A stretch of 64,000 bases of DNA from JAGTJU01 sp038257535. Lineage in GTDB: Bacteria > Myxococcota_A > Polyangia > Fen-1088. The DNA is taken from assembly GCA_038257535.1 (NCBI GenBank), contig JBBSJE010000002.1, positions 1 through 64,000 of the forward strand, written 5' to 3'. The notes under the pieces are model-generated. The model had not been told where the DNA came from. It ran no database searches and was given only the letters and a program-made list of their open reading frames with translations. Of this stretch, positions 15,571-25,600 are shown piece by piece; within the stretch, counting starts at the first letter, position 1, and every line of letters starts with the position of its first letter. A program made the position numbers and the translations under genes.

Positions 15571-17080
15571 GAAACACAAAGGCAAGCCCAACGGCCGTCC
15601 CCACAATAACTCCGCCCCTCCATCCGGCCCTCAGGCGCTGCACCCAGGCGCAAGCAACGCCGCTGAAGAAGACGCTCTGATCAACGAGGTGTGGGCTGCG
15701 GACGAGGCGGCTTACGGTCAACCGGAAACGATTTTGCCGTATCACGCCGAGGACGATGCGTGGCCGGAATCCATTGCCGAGGGCGACAGGTCAGAGCCAG
15801 GGCAGGTGGCACAGGAAGTTGTGCGCGAAACCACCGAGCCTGGCCCCGCCTTCGCGGCGGCATCCGAAGGCGAAGCCGCTGAAAATGCGGCCGGCGGATC
15901 GGATTTGCAAGCGTCAGCCGCCGAACCTGAGCTGCCGGCAGACGCCCATGACCTGGCAGCCGCGATGGACGCCGCTGAGGCCAAAGATCGTAAGCGCAAA
16001 GGAAAGCGCGGAAAAAAACACGTCGACTCTAATCAAGAGGCGGCCCCGCCAGCGCCCGCAGAGAGCGAAGAGGCCGTGTCCGAAGGGGCGGCACCCGACG
16101 ACGCGCCGTCGTCCGCGCCGACAGCAGAGACTTTGCCCGACAACGTGCTCGATCTGTTCGGGGCCGATGGCCAAGATCCTGAATCGGCGGCCGCGGAAGC
16201 CGCGGAGCCCGAAGACGATTTGCCGCTCGAAGAAGGCCTTGAACGCCTTGAAGGCGCGCGGCTTGAATCGGTGGTTGAAAGTTTGCTGTTCGCCAGCGAC
16301 AAGCTGATGTCGATGGCAGATTTGCGCCGCCTCACCAACGTGCGCGACACGAAGAAGATTCAAAAAGCCCTCGACGACCTGAAAGATCGGCGGCTTGATT
16401 CGGGCATCGTGCTGATTGAGGCGGCCGGCAGCTTCCGCATGCAGACCAACCCCGTCAACGCCGATTGGGTGGGCCGCATGGTGCAAGGAAAGCCTGTGCG
16501 GCTCTCGCGCGCCATGATGGAAACCTTGGCGATTGTGGCCTACAAGCAGCCCATCACGCGTCCCGAAGTGGATGACATTCGCGGCGTTGATTGCGGCCCT
16601 GTGCTCAGAACGCTGTTAGACCGCAACTTGGTGCGCGTGATCGGCAAGAAAGAAGATGTGGGTCGGCCGCTGCTTTATGGCACCACCCCCGATTTCTTAA
16701 AAACCTTCAGTCTCTCCGATCTGACCGAGTTGCCCACATTGCGCGAATTTCACGAACTGGGCGCCGAAGAATCGCAAAAGATGAAGCAAACCTTCGGCGA
16801 AGACGCTGCGCCTGCGCCTGAGCGGCGTGCGTCGGCGGAAGGCCCGCAAGGCGATGAAGCGCCCCCTGAGGCGTCAGCGGCGCCGGCGGCAGAGGGGGCT
16901 GGTGGTCCCGAAACGCGCGTCGACGGATTAAAAGGCGATCGACCCAGCGCCTTTTCCAACAAAACCGTGGCCGATGTGCCAGAAGACGACAGCTTGATCG
17001 AGGAATTGGAACGCGCCACGGAGGCGGCCTCGCGAGCGTTGGATGCCGGCAAAAATGAGCCGGGATCCCCAGCTTCGTAA
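15557..17080 (+). CDS. scpB: Segregation and condensation protein B with long disordered flanks
   Basis: Winged-helix partner of ScpA in the SMC condensation complex. The ScpB core runs from about residue 235 (LESVVESLLFASDK) to 420 and includes AIVAYKQPITRPEVDDIRGV and the C-terminal DLTELPTLREF. Normal ScpB is about 170-200 aa; this one is 507. A lysine-rich start (MAKRKKHKGK) is followed by about 220 acidic, Ala/Glu-rich residues, and another 90 low-complexity residues follow the core. The ATG at 15557 lies inside the scpA 3' end (overlap 14 nt). Confidence 0.93.
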   Translation: MAKRKKHKGKPNGRPHNNSAPPSGPQALHPGASNAAEEDALINEVWAADEAAYGQPETILPYHAEDDAWPESIAEGDRSEPGQVAQEVVRETTEPGPAFAAASEGEAAENAAGGSDLQASAAEPELPADAHDLAAAMDAAEAKDRKRKGKRGKKHVDSNQEAAPPAPAESEEAVSEGAAPDDAPSSAPTAETLPDNVLDLFGADGQDPESAAAEAAEPEDDLPLEEGLERLEGARLESVVESLLFASDKLMSMADLRRLTNVRDTKKIQKALDDLKDRRLDSGIVLIEAAGSFRMQTNPVNADWVGRMVQGKPVRLSRAMMETLAIVAYKQPITRPEVDDIRGVDCGPVLRTLLDRNLVRVIGKKEDVGRPLLYGTTPDFLKTFSLSDLTELPTLREFHELGAEESQKMKQTFGEDAAPAPERRASAEGPQGDEAPPEASAAPAAEGAGGPETRVDGLKGDRPSAFSNKTVADVPEDDSLIEELERATEAASRALDAGKNEPGSPAS

Positions 17081-17095
17081 AAGATTCGACTGACC

Positions 17096-17872
17096 ATGGT
17101 TCGCTTACAAAGATTTTTGACCCAAGCCCGCACAGTGTCCCGCCGCGAGGCCGAGCGTTTGATCGCCGAAGGGGCTGTGCGCGTCAACGGGCGTTTGGTT
17201 ACCGAGCTGGGCGTTCAGGTCGACCCTGAACACGACCGCATCGAGCTGCAAGGCAAGCGGGTCAAGATAGACGCGCCCATCTATCGCTTGCTGCTCAAGC
17301 CGCGCGAGTGCTTGTCGGTGTTGGAATCGCCGCGCGACGAAGCGGGCCGCAAACGCCCCAGCCTTGAGCGATACCTCAAAGACAAGGAGCCCGGCTGGAT
17401 CGTGGTGGGTCCCTTGGATTTCGCCACGGAAGGCGTTTTGCTCATCACCTCCGACGGCGCTTTGGCCGAGCGCATCGTCAAAGGGCCGCCGGGACGCAAA
17501 ACAGGGTGCCCCTTGCCCATGACTTACCACCTGAAGTTCCAGGGTTTGGTGGGAGAATCGGAAGTTGAGCGCATCGCCAAGGGTTGGAAGTTCGAGGGCC
17601 GTTCGGTGAAGCCGGTGGGGGTTTTTCCCTTGGCCACCACTGGCAAGAACACCTGGGTTGAAGTTGTGGTTCCTGAGCTGCGGCCACGCGCGTTGCGGGC
17701 GCTGGGCGATTTGATGCGCATGCAGGTGCTGAAGATCTCGCGGGTGAAATTCGGCGATTTTTCGTTTGAAGACTTGAAGATGGGTGGGTGGAAGGATTTG
17801 AACGAGAAGGACGTGGCCAAGCTGCTGCGCGCCACAGGCTTGCGGGCGCCCGCGGTGCTGCCAAAGACCTGA
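17096..17872 (+). CDS. rRNA pseudouridine synthase, RsuA/RluB family
   Basis: Converts a specific uridine of rRNA to pseudouridine. An N-terminal S4 domain (about residues 1-60: RLQRFLTQARTVSRREAERL and GAVRVNG) binds RNA. The catalytic Asp is in GPLDFATEGVLLITSDG (near residue 104), where most relatives have GRLD. The C-terminal domain is complete and ends near residue 240, total 258 aa. It begins 15 bp after scpB, matching the frequent scpA-scpB-rluB order. RluB is the likely subgroup from context, but RsuA or RluE cannot be excluded. Confidence 0.9.
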   Translation: MVRLQRFLTQARTVSRREAERLIAEGAVRVNGRLVTELGVQVDPEHDRIELQGKRVKIDAPIYRLLLKPRECLSVLESPRDEAGRKRPSLERYLKDKEPGWIVVGPLDFATEGVLLITSDGALAERIVKGPPGRKTGCPLPMTYHLKFQGLVGESEVERIAKGWKFEGRSVKPVGVFPLATTGKNTWVEVVVPELRPRALRALGDLMRMQVLKISRVKFGDFSFEDLKMGGWKDLNEKDVAKLLRATGLRAPAVLPKT

Positions 17873-17940
17873 TCAGGCGGGCGCGCGAATCGCCGCAAAA
17901 ACCGTCCTGCACCACCACGCGCCCGTGGTAAAAATCGCGC

Positions 17941-19494
17941 GTGACAGCCACAATCCGAGCCATCATTTCTGTTTCTGACAAGACCGGCGTTGCCGACCTG
18001 GGCCGCCGGCTGGCCAAGCTGGGCGCTGAGATTCTTTCCACGGGCGGCACCGCCAAAGCGCTTCGCGAAGTTGGTGTTCCGGTGGTGGAGGTGGGCGAGT
18101 ACACGGGTGCTCCCGAGATCCTCGACGGCCGGGTGAAAACGCTGCATCCCAAGGTGGCGGGCGGCATGTTGGGCCGGCCCACTGAAGATCACCGCAAACA
18201 AATGCGCGAACACGGCATTCCCGCCATAGATCTGGTGGTGGTGAACCTTTACCCCTTCAAGGCCACGGTGGCCAAGGGCGCGCCGTTTGACGAGATCATC
18301 GAGAACATCGACATTGGCGGCCCTACGATGATACGAGCGGCCGCGAAGAACCACGAGCGCGTCACCGTGTTAGTGGATCCTTCTGACTACGGGCGCGTTT
18401 GCGACGAGTTGGAAGCCGGCCACGGCGTGTCGGCAGCCACGCGCTATCAGCTGGCGCGCAAGGCCTTCGCACACACCGCCGGTTACGACGGCGCCATTGC
18501 CGCGTACCTGGGACGTGTGGAGGGGCCCGAAGCCGCTGCGACAGAGTTTCCCAAAACCCTGCACCCCGAACTTCATCTTCACAGCGTGCTTCGCTACGGC
18601 GAAAACCCACACCAAACCGCCGCGTTTTATGGCTGGCCCGACATGGTGGGTCCGTCGTTGGCGAAGGCCGAGGTGCTGCAAGGCAAAGAGCTTTCGTACA
18701 ACAACCTGCTGGATCTCGACGGCGCGTTTAAGCTTTGCTTGGAATTTTCGGATCCTGCAGTGGTGATCGTGAAGCACACCAACCCTTGCGGCACCGCTGT
18801 GTCGAGCCAAGGCGTTTTCGATGCTTACAAGCGCGCGCGTGAAACCGATCCGGTGTCCGCGTTCGGCGGCATTGTGGCGATCAACCGCCCGGTGGAGGCC
18901 GATCTGGCCAAAGAGATGACGGAAACGTTTTTGGAATGCATCATCGCGCCCGCGTTTTCGGCTGAGGCCTTGAGCCTGCTGGCGAGCAAGAAGAACCTGC
19001 GCGTGCTGCGCTTGCCGTTTGCCGCCTTGCCTGCGGGCGCTTGGGATCTGCGCACGGTGGCCGGCGGTGTTTTGGTGCAAGCGCGCGACACGCAAACGTC
19101 GGCTGCAGCCGGTGCACGTGTGGTCACCAAACGCGCGCCCACCGAGCAGGAGCTGGCAGACTTGGACTTCGCATGGCGCGTGACCAAACACGTAAAGTCT
19201 AACGCCATCGTGTTTGCTGGCGAGGGCCGCACCGTGGGCGTGGGTGCCGGCCAAATGTCGCGCGTGGATTCCGTGAAGATAGCCATTGGCAAAGCGCGCT
19301 TGCCGCTCAAAGGCACGGTTGTGGGCTCCGACGCCTTCTTTCCCTTCCGCGATGGTGTGGATGAAGCCGCCAAAGTGGGCATCACGGCCATCATTCAGCC
19401 GGGAGGTTCGGTGCGCGATCAAGAAGTGATTGATGCCTGCGATCATTACGGCATCGCCATGGTGTTTGCGGGCGAGCGTCACTTCCGCCACTAA
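17941..19494 (+). CDS. purH: Bifunctional AICAR transformylase / IMP cyclohydrolase
   Basis: Performs the last two steps of de novo IMP synthesis. The N-terminal cyclohydrolase domain (about residues 1-195) shows ISVSDKTGV, LSTGGTAKAL, DGRVKTLHPKV and GGPTMIRAAAKNH. The transformylase domain shows LRYGENPHQTAAFY, ELSYNNLLD, the catalytic Lys-His pair in VKHTNPCG, and VKSNAIVFA. Length 517 aa is normal. It starts with GTG 68 bp after the pseudouridine synthase gene and is followed by purD after 12 bp. Confidence 0.97.
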   Translation: MTATIRAIISVSDKTGVADLGRRLAKLGAEILSTGGTAKALREVGVPVVEVGEYTGAPEILDGRVKTLHPKVAGGMLGRPTEDHRKQMREHGIPAIDLVVVNLYPFKATVAKGAPFDEIIENIDIGGPTMIRAAAKNHERVTVLVDPSDYGRVCDELEAGHGVSAATRYQLARKAFAHTAGYDGAIAAYLGRVEGPEAAATEFPKTLHPELHLHSVLRYGENPHQTAAFYGWPDMVGPSLAKAEVLQGKELSYNNLLDLDGAFKLCLEFSDPAVVIVKHTNPCGTAVSSQGVFDAYKRARETDPVSAFGGIVAINRPVEADLAKEMTETFLECIIAPAFSAEALSLLASKKNLRVLRLPFAALPAGAWDLRTVAGGVLVQARDTQTSAAAGARVVTKRAPTEQELADLDFAWRVTKHVKSNAIVFAGEGRTVGVGAGQMSRVDSVKIAIGKARLPLKGTVVGSDAFFPFRDGVDEAAKVGITAIIQPGGSVRDQEVIDACDHYGIAMVFAGERHFRH

Positions 19495-19506
19495 GAGGCA
19501 AGCCGC

Positions 19507-20805
19507 ATGACCAGCACAAGTTTTCCCATTTTGCTGATAGGTTCTGGTGGGCGCGAACACGCGCTGGCCTGGAAGCTGTTGCAAAGCCCGCTGTGCTCTA
19601 AGTTGTTGGTGGCGCCCGGCAATCCCGGGATCGCCGACCTGGGCGCCCGCGTTCAGTGTGTCGCGGTGGGCACCAATGACAGCGACGCCCTGCTGGCGTT
19701 GGCCAAACAAGAAACCGTGGGCTTGGTGGTGTGCGGACCCGAAGTTCCCTTGGTGGCAGGCTTGGGCGATGCCTTCGCCGCCATCAACGTTCCGTTCTTC
19801 GGCCCGTCAAAAGCCGCTGCCGAGATTGAAGGCTCGAAAGCTTTTGCCAAAGATCTCATGGCGCGCGCGGGTGTACCCACCGCAGCCTATGGCACCTTCA
19901 CCAATGTGGCTTCAGCCGAGCGTTTCATTCGCGCCCAGCCTGGCAACGTGGTTGTGAAAGCCGATGGCCTTTGCGCAGGCAAGGGCGTTGAGGTCACTTC
20001 GAGCCACGACGAAGCTTGTGAAGCTGTCCGCCGCATGCTGGAAGACAAAGTTTTCGGCGCGTCGGGCAGCCAGATCGTGATCGAAGAGCGTTTGCTAGGC
20101 CGCGAAGCGTCGCTGCTGGCGCTGTGTGACGGCGAACGATTTGTGCTGCTGGCTTCGTCAGAAGATCACAAAGCCGTGTTCGATGGCGACAACGGCCCCA
20201 ACACGGGCGGCATGGGCGCGTATAGCCCTTCGCCCTTGGTCTCCGATGAACTCACACAACAGATCGGCCAGCGCATTTTCGCCCCCACCTTGAAGGCCAT
20301 GGCGGCGATGGGGCGGCCGTTTCGAGGGCTTTTGTATGGTGGTCTCATCCTCACGCCCGATCGCGGGCCCGTGGTCATCGAATTCAATTGCCGCTTTGGT
20401 GATCCGGAAACGCAGGCGGTGTTGCCCCGCTTGGTGGATGATTTGGTGCCGTGGCTGCTGGGCGCTGCACAGGGGCACTTGCCCTCGGGCGAGTTGACTT
20501 GGCTTTCCGGCACCAGTGTATGCGTCGTGATGGCGGCGGAGGGTTATCCCACGCGCGTGCGCACGGGGGACGTGATCACGGGTTTGCCTTCCCCTGTTGA
20601 TCAAGATCCCCAGCAGGGCGTTTTGGTGTTTCACGCGGGCACGCAGCGCAAGGGCGATAGTCTCGTGACGGCGGGTGGCCGCGTTTTGGGAATCACGGCT
20701 GTGGGCGACAGTTTGCAAACGGCGCGCGACCGCGCTTACGTAGCCATAAACGCCATCGAATTCGAGGGCGCGCACCACCGCACGGACATCGGTTTGCGCA
20801 ACTGA
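19507..20805 (+). CDS. purD: Phosphoribosylamine-glycine ligase
   Basis: ATP-grasp enzyme joining glycine to 5-phosphoribosylamine in purine synthesis. The N-terminal motif LLIGSGGREHALAWKL, the central AGKGVEV nucleotide loop, the MGAYSP segment and the FNCRFGDPETQ metal-binding motif (near residue 295) are all intact. Length 432 aa is typical. It is 12 bp downstream of purH. The classical purHD pair is thus complete here, while purB and purC lie 25 kb away. Confidence 0.97.
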   Translation: MTSTSFPILLIGSGGREHALAWKLLQSPLCSKLLVAPGNPGIADLGARVQCVAVGTNDSDALLALAKQETVGLVVCGPEVPLVAGLGDAFAAINVPFFGPSKAAAEIEGSKAFAKDLMARAGVPTAAYGTFTNVASAERFIRAQPGNVVVKADGLCAGKGVEVTSSHDEACEAVRRMLEDKVFGASGSQIVIEERLLGREASLLALCDGERFVLLASSEDHKAVFDGDNGPNTGGMGAYSPSPLVSDELTQQIGQRIFAPTLKAMAAMGRPFRGLLYGGLILTPDRGPVVIEFNCRFGDPETQAVLPRLVDDLVPWLLGAAQGHLPSGELTWLSGTSVCVVMAAEGYPTRVRTGDVITGLPSPVDQDPQQGVLVFHAGTQRKGDSLVTAGGRVLGITAVGDSLQTARDRAYVAINAIEFEGAHHRTDIGLRN

Positions 20806-20810
20806 GGTTT

Positions 20811-21590
20811 ATGGGGCTGCCCGGGTCACCGCCACCGCTTGCAACAAAACCTTCGGCCGCGCAGGACGCTGCCGAGACGATCACGCGCGACACTTTGATG
20901 CGCGGCCGCGTGGTGGTGTTTCAACCTGAGCGCGGTTATCGCTTCAGTTTGGATCCGGTGTTGTTGGCGGGCTTTGTGTCGCCGCCTTTAGGCCGGTTTT
21001 TGGACTTGGGTGCCGGCTGCGGGGTGTTGGGTTTCTTGTTGTTGGCGCGCGATGCCAGCAGCACAGGTGCTTCTGTTGAACTTCAAGAGCGCTTGGCAGA
21101 ACTCAGCCAACGCGGCTGCATAGAGAATCAATTCGAGGCCCGCCTGGCCATTCATCAAGCCGATTTCCTTAACTGGGCGAACGACGAACCTGCCGCCAGT
21201 TTTGATCTCATCGTTTCGAATCCGCCGTTTTACGAAGTGGAGGGCGGGCACCTGTCTCCCAACCCTGAACGCGCGCTGGCGCATCACGAATTGGCGATGC
21301 CGCTTGAGCGCTGGATCGCCGCGGCTGCGCGCTTGCTAAAACCCGCCGGGCGTTTGGCCGTGGTGTTTCCCGCCGAACGCGAGCGCCGCTTGTTTGCGGT
21401 TTTGGGCCAGCATGGCTTGTTGGCTTTGCGCGTGCGGCGCGCCCGCCCCAGTGAAGGCAAACCCTACCATCGGGTTTTGGTGGAAGCCCAACTGGGGCCG
21501 GCCGCTTTGATGGTGGAGCCCGACCTTGTTGTGCACGAGGCCGGTGGGTTTGCGCCTGAAGTGCTGCGCTACCTGGGTGAACGCGAATAA
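20811..21590 (+). CDS. SAM-dependent N6-adenine methyltransferase, TrmN6-like
   Basis: A 259-aa Rossmann methyltransferase of the group that methylates A37 of tRNA-Val (YfiC/TrmN6 and relatives). The entry region GYRFSLDPVLLAGF resembles that group. The SAM motif I LDLGAGCGVLG lies near residue 66 and the catalytic NPPFYE (NPPF) near residue 138. The typical downstream acidic/His segment AHHELAMPL follows. The predicted product is N6-methyladenine in RNA; tRNA is likely but not certain. It starts 5 bp after purD. Confidence 0.83.
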   Translation: MGLPGSPPPLATKPSAAQDAAETITRDTLMRGRVVVFQPERGYRFSLDPVLLAGFVSPPLGRFLDLGAGCGVLGFLLLARDASSTGASVELQERLAELSQRGCIENQFEARLAIHQADFLNWANDEPAASFDLIVSNPPFYEVEGGHLSPNPERALAHHELAMPLERWIAAAARLLKPAGRLAVVFPAERERRLFAVLGQHGLLALRVRRARPSEGKPYHRVLVEAQLGPAALMVEPDLVVHEAGGFAPEVLRYLGERE

Positions 21591-21602
21591 GACGCTGGGC
21601 GT

Positions 21603-22016
21603 ATGGCGGGCTTTAAGCTGCTGTTGAAGCATCAAGCGGGGGCGTTCGTCTCCACGGCGGTGGATTTTGCCACCATGATGGCTCTTGTCGAAGCTGGCGT
21701 TGCGGCGCCCGAGCCCGCCACCGCAGTGGGTGCTGCGCTAGGCGCCATCTGCAATTTCACCTTGGGGCGGCGCTGGATATTTGCTGCCCAGCAATCGCAG
21801 CTGGGGCCGCAAGCGCTTCGCTACGCCTTCGTTTCGTTCGTGAGTTTGCTTTTGAACACGGCGGGCGAGGGCGTGCTTTTTCGCTGGGTGGGGATGGAGT
21901 ACCGCGTAGCGCGTGTGCTCGTGTCTGTGGCTGTAAGCCTGCTGTGGAATTTCCCCATGCACCGCCGGTTCGTGTTCAAGCTCCCGGGCACGCCAGCTCC
22001 CTCTGGCCCGCCCTGA
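21603..22016 (+). CDS. GtrA-family membrane protein
   Basis: A 137-aa integral membrane protein with four hydrophobic segments. The features FVSTAVDFATMMALVE, GAICNFTLGRRWIF and LLWNFPMHRRFVF match the GtrA/DPMS family, whose members help move polyprenyl-linked sugars across the inner membrane. The two N-F-x3-R-x-(W/F)-(I/V)-F motifs are diagnostic. It follows the methyltransferase by 12 bp and precedes pgpA. No glycosyltransferase is adjacent, so the specific cargo is unknown. Confidence 0.85.
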   Translation: MAGFKLLLKHQAGAFVSTAVDFATMMALVEAGVAAPEPATAVGAALGAICNFTLGRRWIFAAQQSQLGPQALRYAFVSFVSLLLNTAGEGVLFRWVGMEYRVARVLVSVAVSLLWNFPMHRRFVFKLPGTPAPSGPP

Positions 22017-22067
22017 CAACTTCGACGCAGGTGTGCGATACTTTCCAGTCCGCTGCCCAACCGCCGC

Positions 22068-22604
22068 GTGTCACCTATGCCGCCGTCCTTTCCTCCTCCG
22101 CAGCCAACCAAGATGGCGCCCTGGCAGTCGCTGCAGAAGGCAACGCATCCTCGTGACAAGGTTGCTATGTGGGCGTCGGTGTGGTTTGGCTGCGGCTACA
22201 TGCCACGGGCGCCCGGCACCGCGGGTAGCCTGGGCGCCTTGCCGCTGGCTGCGCTTGCGGCGCTGGGTGGGCCGTTCACGATATTTGTCGCAGGTGTTGT
22301 GGTTACGGTGGCGGGCATTTGGTCTTCAGGTCGTGTGGCGCGGCTTTTGGGCAAAGGAGATCCACAGATTGTTGTGATCGACGAGGTGGCCGGCGTGCTG
22401 CTGACCCTTGCGGTGGCGCCTCCCACGCTGTGGGGATGGGTGGCGGGCTTCGTGCTGTTTCGCGCGTTTGATCAACTGAAACCTTGGCCCATCCGCCAGT
22501 TCGAGCGGCTGCCGGGCGGCTTTGGCATCATGATGGATGACGTTGCGGCCGCTGCGGCGGCTGGGGTGCTTTTGTTGCTGGCGCAGCTTCTAGGTTGGCT
22601 CTAA
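22068..22604 (+). CDS. pgpA: Phosphatidylglycerophosphatase A
   Basis: Dephosphorylates phosphatidylglycerophosphate to phosphatidylglycerol at the inner membrane. Family motifs: GCGYMPRAPGTAGSLGALPL, VVIDEVAGVLL, FRAFDQLKPWPI and LPGGFGIMMDDVAA. Three to four hydrophobic segments fit. The start is uncertain: GTG at 22068, ATG at 22077 or ATG at 22112 are all open, and none has a good ribosome-binding site; the conserved part begins near residue 40, which favours a later start. It converges on the czcA gene with only 6 bp between the stops. Confidence 0.9.
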   Translation: MSPMPPSFPPPQPTKMAPWQSLQKATHPRDKVAMWASVWFGCGYMPRAPGTAGSLGALPLAALAALGGPFTIFVAGVVVTVAGIWSSGRVARLLGKGDPQIVVIDEVAGVLLTLAVAPPTLWGWVAGFVLFRAFDQLKPWPIRQFERLPGGFGIMMDDVAAAAAAGVLLLLAQLLGWL

Positions 22605-22610
22605 GGCTTC

Positions 22611-25600
22611 CTATACGCTTTCGACAGGACGGGCCGGCGCTGCGGGTGAGTACCCGCGCAGCATCACCTTCAGAAGCCCCGGAAACACCGTGAGGGTGAT
22701 GACCGTGCCCAGCAGGATGCCAACGATAACCACAGTGGCAAGTGGCTTCTGCACTTCCGAGCCGGCTGTACTTGAGTAGGCCATGGGCAAAAAGCCAAAT
22801 GCGGCCACCGCCGCCGTCGTGAGCACGGCGCGAATCACCTCCGTGGTGCCTCGCGCGATCGCCTCATCGAGCCCCCATCCCTTCTCAAGCCCATTGCGCA
22901 CTTCCGTGGCGATGACCACGCCATTGAGCACCGCGATGCCACCCAACGCGATGAAACCCACGGCGGCGGGCAAGCTGAAGGGGAAGTCGCGCATCATGAG
23001 TCCGATCAAGCCACCTGTGAAGGCAAACGGAACCGTGATGAACACCGCCATCGCGAACCGAAGGTTTTGGAACATGAGCAGCAACATGCCGAAGATCACC
23101 GCAGCCGCCGCCGGAACCACGATCGCCAAACGCTTTTTGGCGCGCTCGAAGTTCTCAAACTGCCCGCCCCATCCAATGTCATAGCCCGATTTCAAAGGGA
23201 CGTCGGCGGCAATGGCCGCGCGCGCTTCGGCCACCCACGAAACCAGATCGCGGCCGCGTAGATTCACGTCGACACGAACCGTTCGCCGGCGGTCTTGGCG
23301 CCGCACAGCCGCCACACCGTCCTCTTCGGACAACGCCACCACTTCGCGCAAAGGAATCGTCAAGCCATTGCCGCTCTCGACAAACAGCTCACCCAAAGCT
23401 GCGGCGGTGGGCTCAGCCGGCGGCATGTGCACACGCAGGTCGAAGCGTCGTTCGCCCTCGTAGATGGTGCCCACTTTGACGCCTTCGCGTGCGGCCTGAA
23501 TGACAGCGAAGGCATCCGCCACCCTAACCCCGTAGCGGGCCATGCGCGCGCGCTCCGCCTTTGCGGTGATGGTGGGTGCGCCCACGATGCGTTCGATGCG
23601 CACGTCCCCGGACCCGGGGACCTTTGCGACACGCTTGCCTACGATGTTGGCAATTCTCGACAACTCGTCGAGGTCGCTGCCGCTAATGTTGATCTGCACA
23701 TCGGCGCGCGAGCCACTGATAATCTCATTGGTCTTGTCCTCAATGGGCTGGGAGACGGAAACGAAGGTTCCTGGCACCGCTGATTCGATGCGGTCTTTGA
23801 ACGCGACGGAAAGATCGTCAAAGTCTTTGGCGCTTTTCCATTCTTCCTGAGGCGTGAGGCGAATCAAAATGTCGGTGTTGTCATTGCCAACGGGGTCGGT
23901 GGCCACCTCGGCTCGGCCTGTCATAGCTAAAGAGCTCACGACTTCTGGAAACGAGTGCAGCACCTTCTCAGCGCGCAGATCCAGATCTCGTGCTTCCTCA
24001 AGCGAGATGCTGGGGGCACGGCGAATCGTGACCACGGCATCGCCTTCGAAGATGCGAGGAACGAAGTCGGCGCCCGAACGCGAAAATCGCCAGGCGGAAA
24101 GAATCAGAAGCATCGTGACAGCGCCCAGGAGTGGCCATCGCCACGCGATCACGGGCCGTACGATGCGCTCGTACTGGTGCGAGAGAAAGCTCACCCATCG
24201 CGGCCCATGCCCCGTGGGCACCGGAACCATCAAAGCCAGGATGGCCGGAAAAAAGAACACGGAGTATATGAGCGCGCCCAGCAAAGCTGAAGCCATGGTC
24301 AGCGCCATGGGCCTAAACATCTTGCCTTCCACACCCTGCAAACCCAGCAACGGGATGTAGACCAACATGATGATGGCCACGGCAAACGCCACCGGCCTCG
24401 CGACGCGGCTTGCGATGCGCGCGTATTCGCCATTGCGCGCCTCGCCCACCAGCTTGCGTCCCGCAGCGCCGGCGACCACAGCTTCAAGCATAACGATGGG
24501 CCCATCTACAAGGAACCCGAAATCGATCGCCCCCAAGGACATCAGATCGCCCGTGACGCCGAAGACATGCATGCCTAAGAGCGCAACCGACATTGAGGCG
24601 GGTATGCCCAACACCACGGCCAAGGCGCCGCGGATGGTGCCAAGGAACAGCGTTAGCACCAAGGCCACGATGATCACACCTTCAGTAAGGTTGTGCAGCA
24701 CCGTCGAGATGGTGCGCCCCACGAAATCGGCGCGGTCATAAACCACCTCGATCGTTACGCCGGCCGGAAGGTCCTTGCGAACCTCTTCAACCTTTTCGCC
24801 AACGGCGTAGACAACGTCGCGGCTGTTGGAGCCAAGCAACATCAGCACCGTTCCCGTGACGGCCTCACCTTGGCCGTTGTAGGTGATCACGCCATAGCGC
24901 AGAGCCGCGCCCACTTTCACGAGTCCTAGGTTCTTCACCAGGATGGGGGGACCGCCGCTCGCACGCACCACCACGTCACCAATTTCGTTTTCGTTGGACA
25001 GCAAGCCTTGGCCTCTGATCGTGTACGACTCGCCCTGGCGTTCGATGTAGCCACCGCCCACGTTCAGGTTGGCGGACGACAAACCTTCCACCACATCTTC
25101 CAGCGTCAGCTGATACGACTTCAGCCGGCCTGGATCGATCACCACTTGGTATTCCTTCAGCTCGCCGCCCTGCGTGTTCACTTCGATGACGCCTGGAACA
25201 CCTCTCAACTTGGGCACAATCTCCCAATCTAGGAGCGTGCGCAGTTGCATAGGCGAGTGGTAGTCCGATCGCACGACGAACTGGTAGATCTCGCCCAGAC
25301 CCGTGCTTACCGGCGCCAATTCCGGTGTTTCGGCGGTGGCCGGCAAGTCGCCGCCAATCCCGCGCAATCGCTCAAGCACCAACTGCCGCGCGAACCACAC
25401 ATCAACGCTGTCCTCAAACACAACCGTGACCGCGGACAGGCCCGAGCGCGAGACGCTTCGAATCTCTACGTTGTTGGGAACGCCGTTGAGGCCGTTCTCG
25501 ATCGGCACCGTCACAGTCCGTTCCACTTCAACAGGCGATAGACCCGGTGCCTTCGTGAGCACTGAGACCTGAACCGTCGAGACGTCAGGCAACGCGTCGA

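Noticed and set aside
18370..19710. 446-codon open frame antisense to purH and purD
   Set aside because: A shadow of GC-rich codon bias; His/Arg/Gln-rich and without any motif, while both sense genes are unambiguous.
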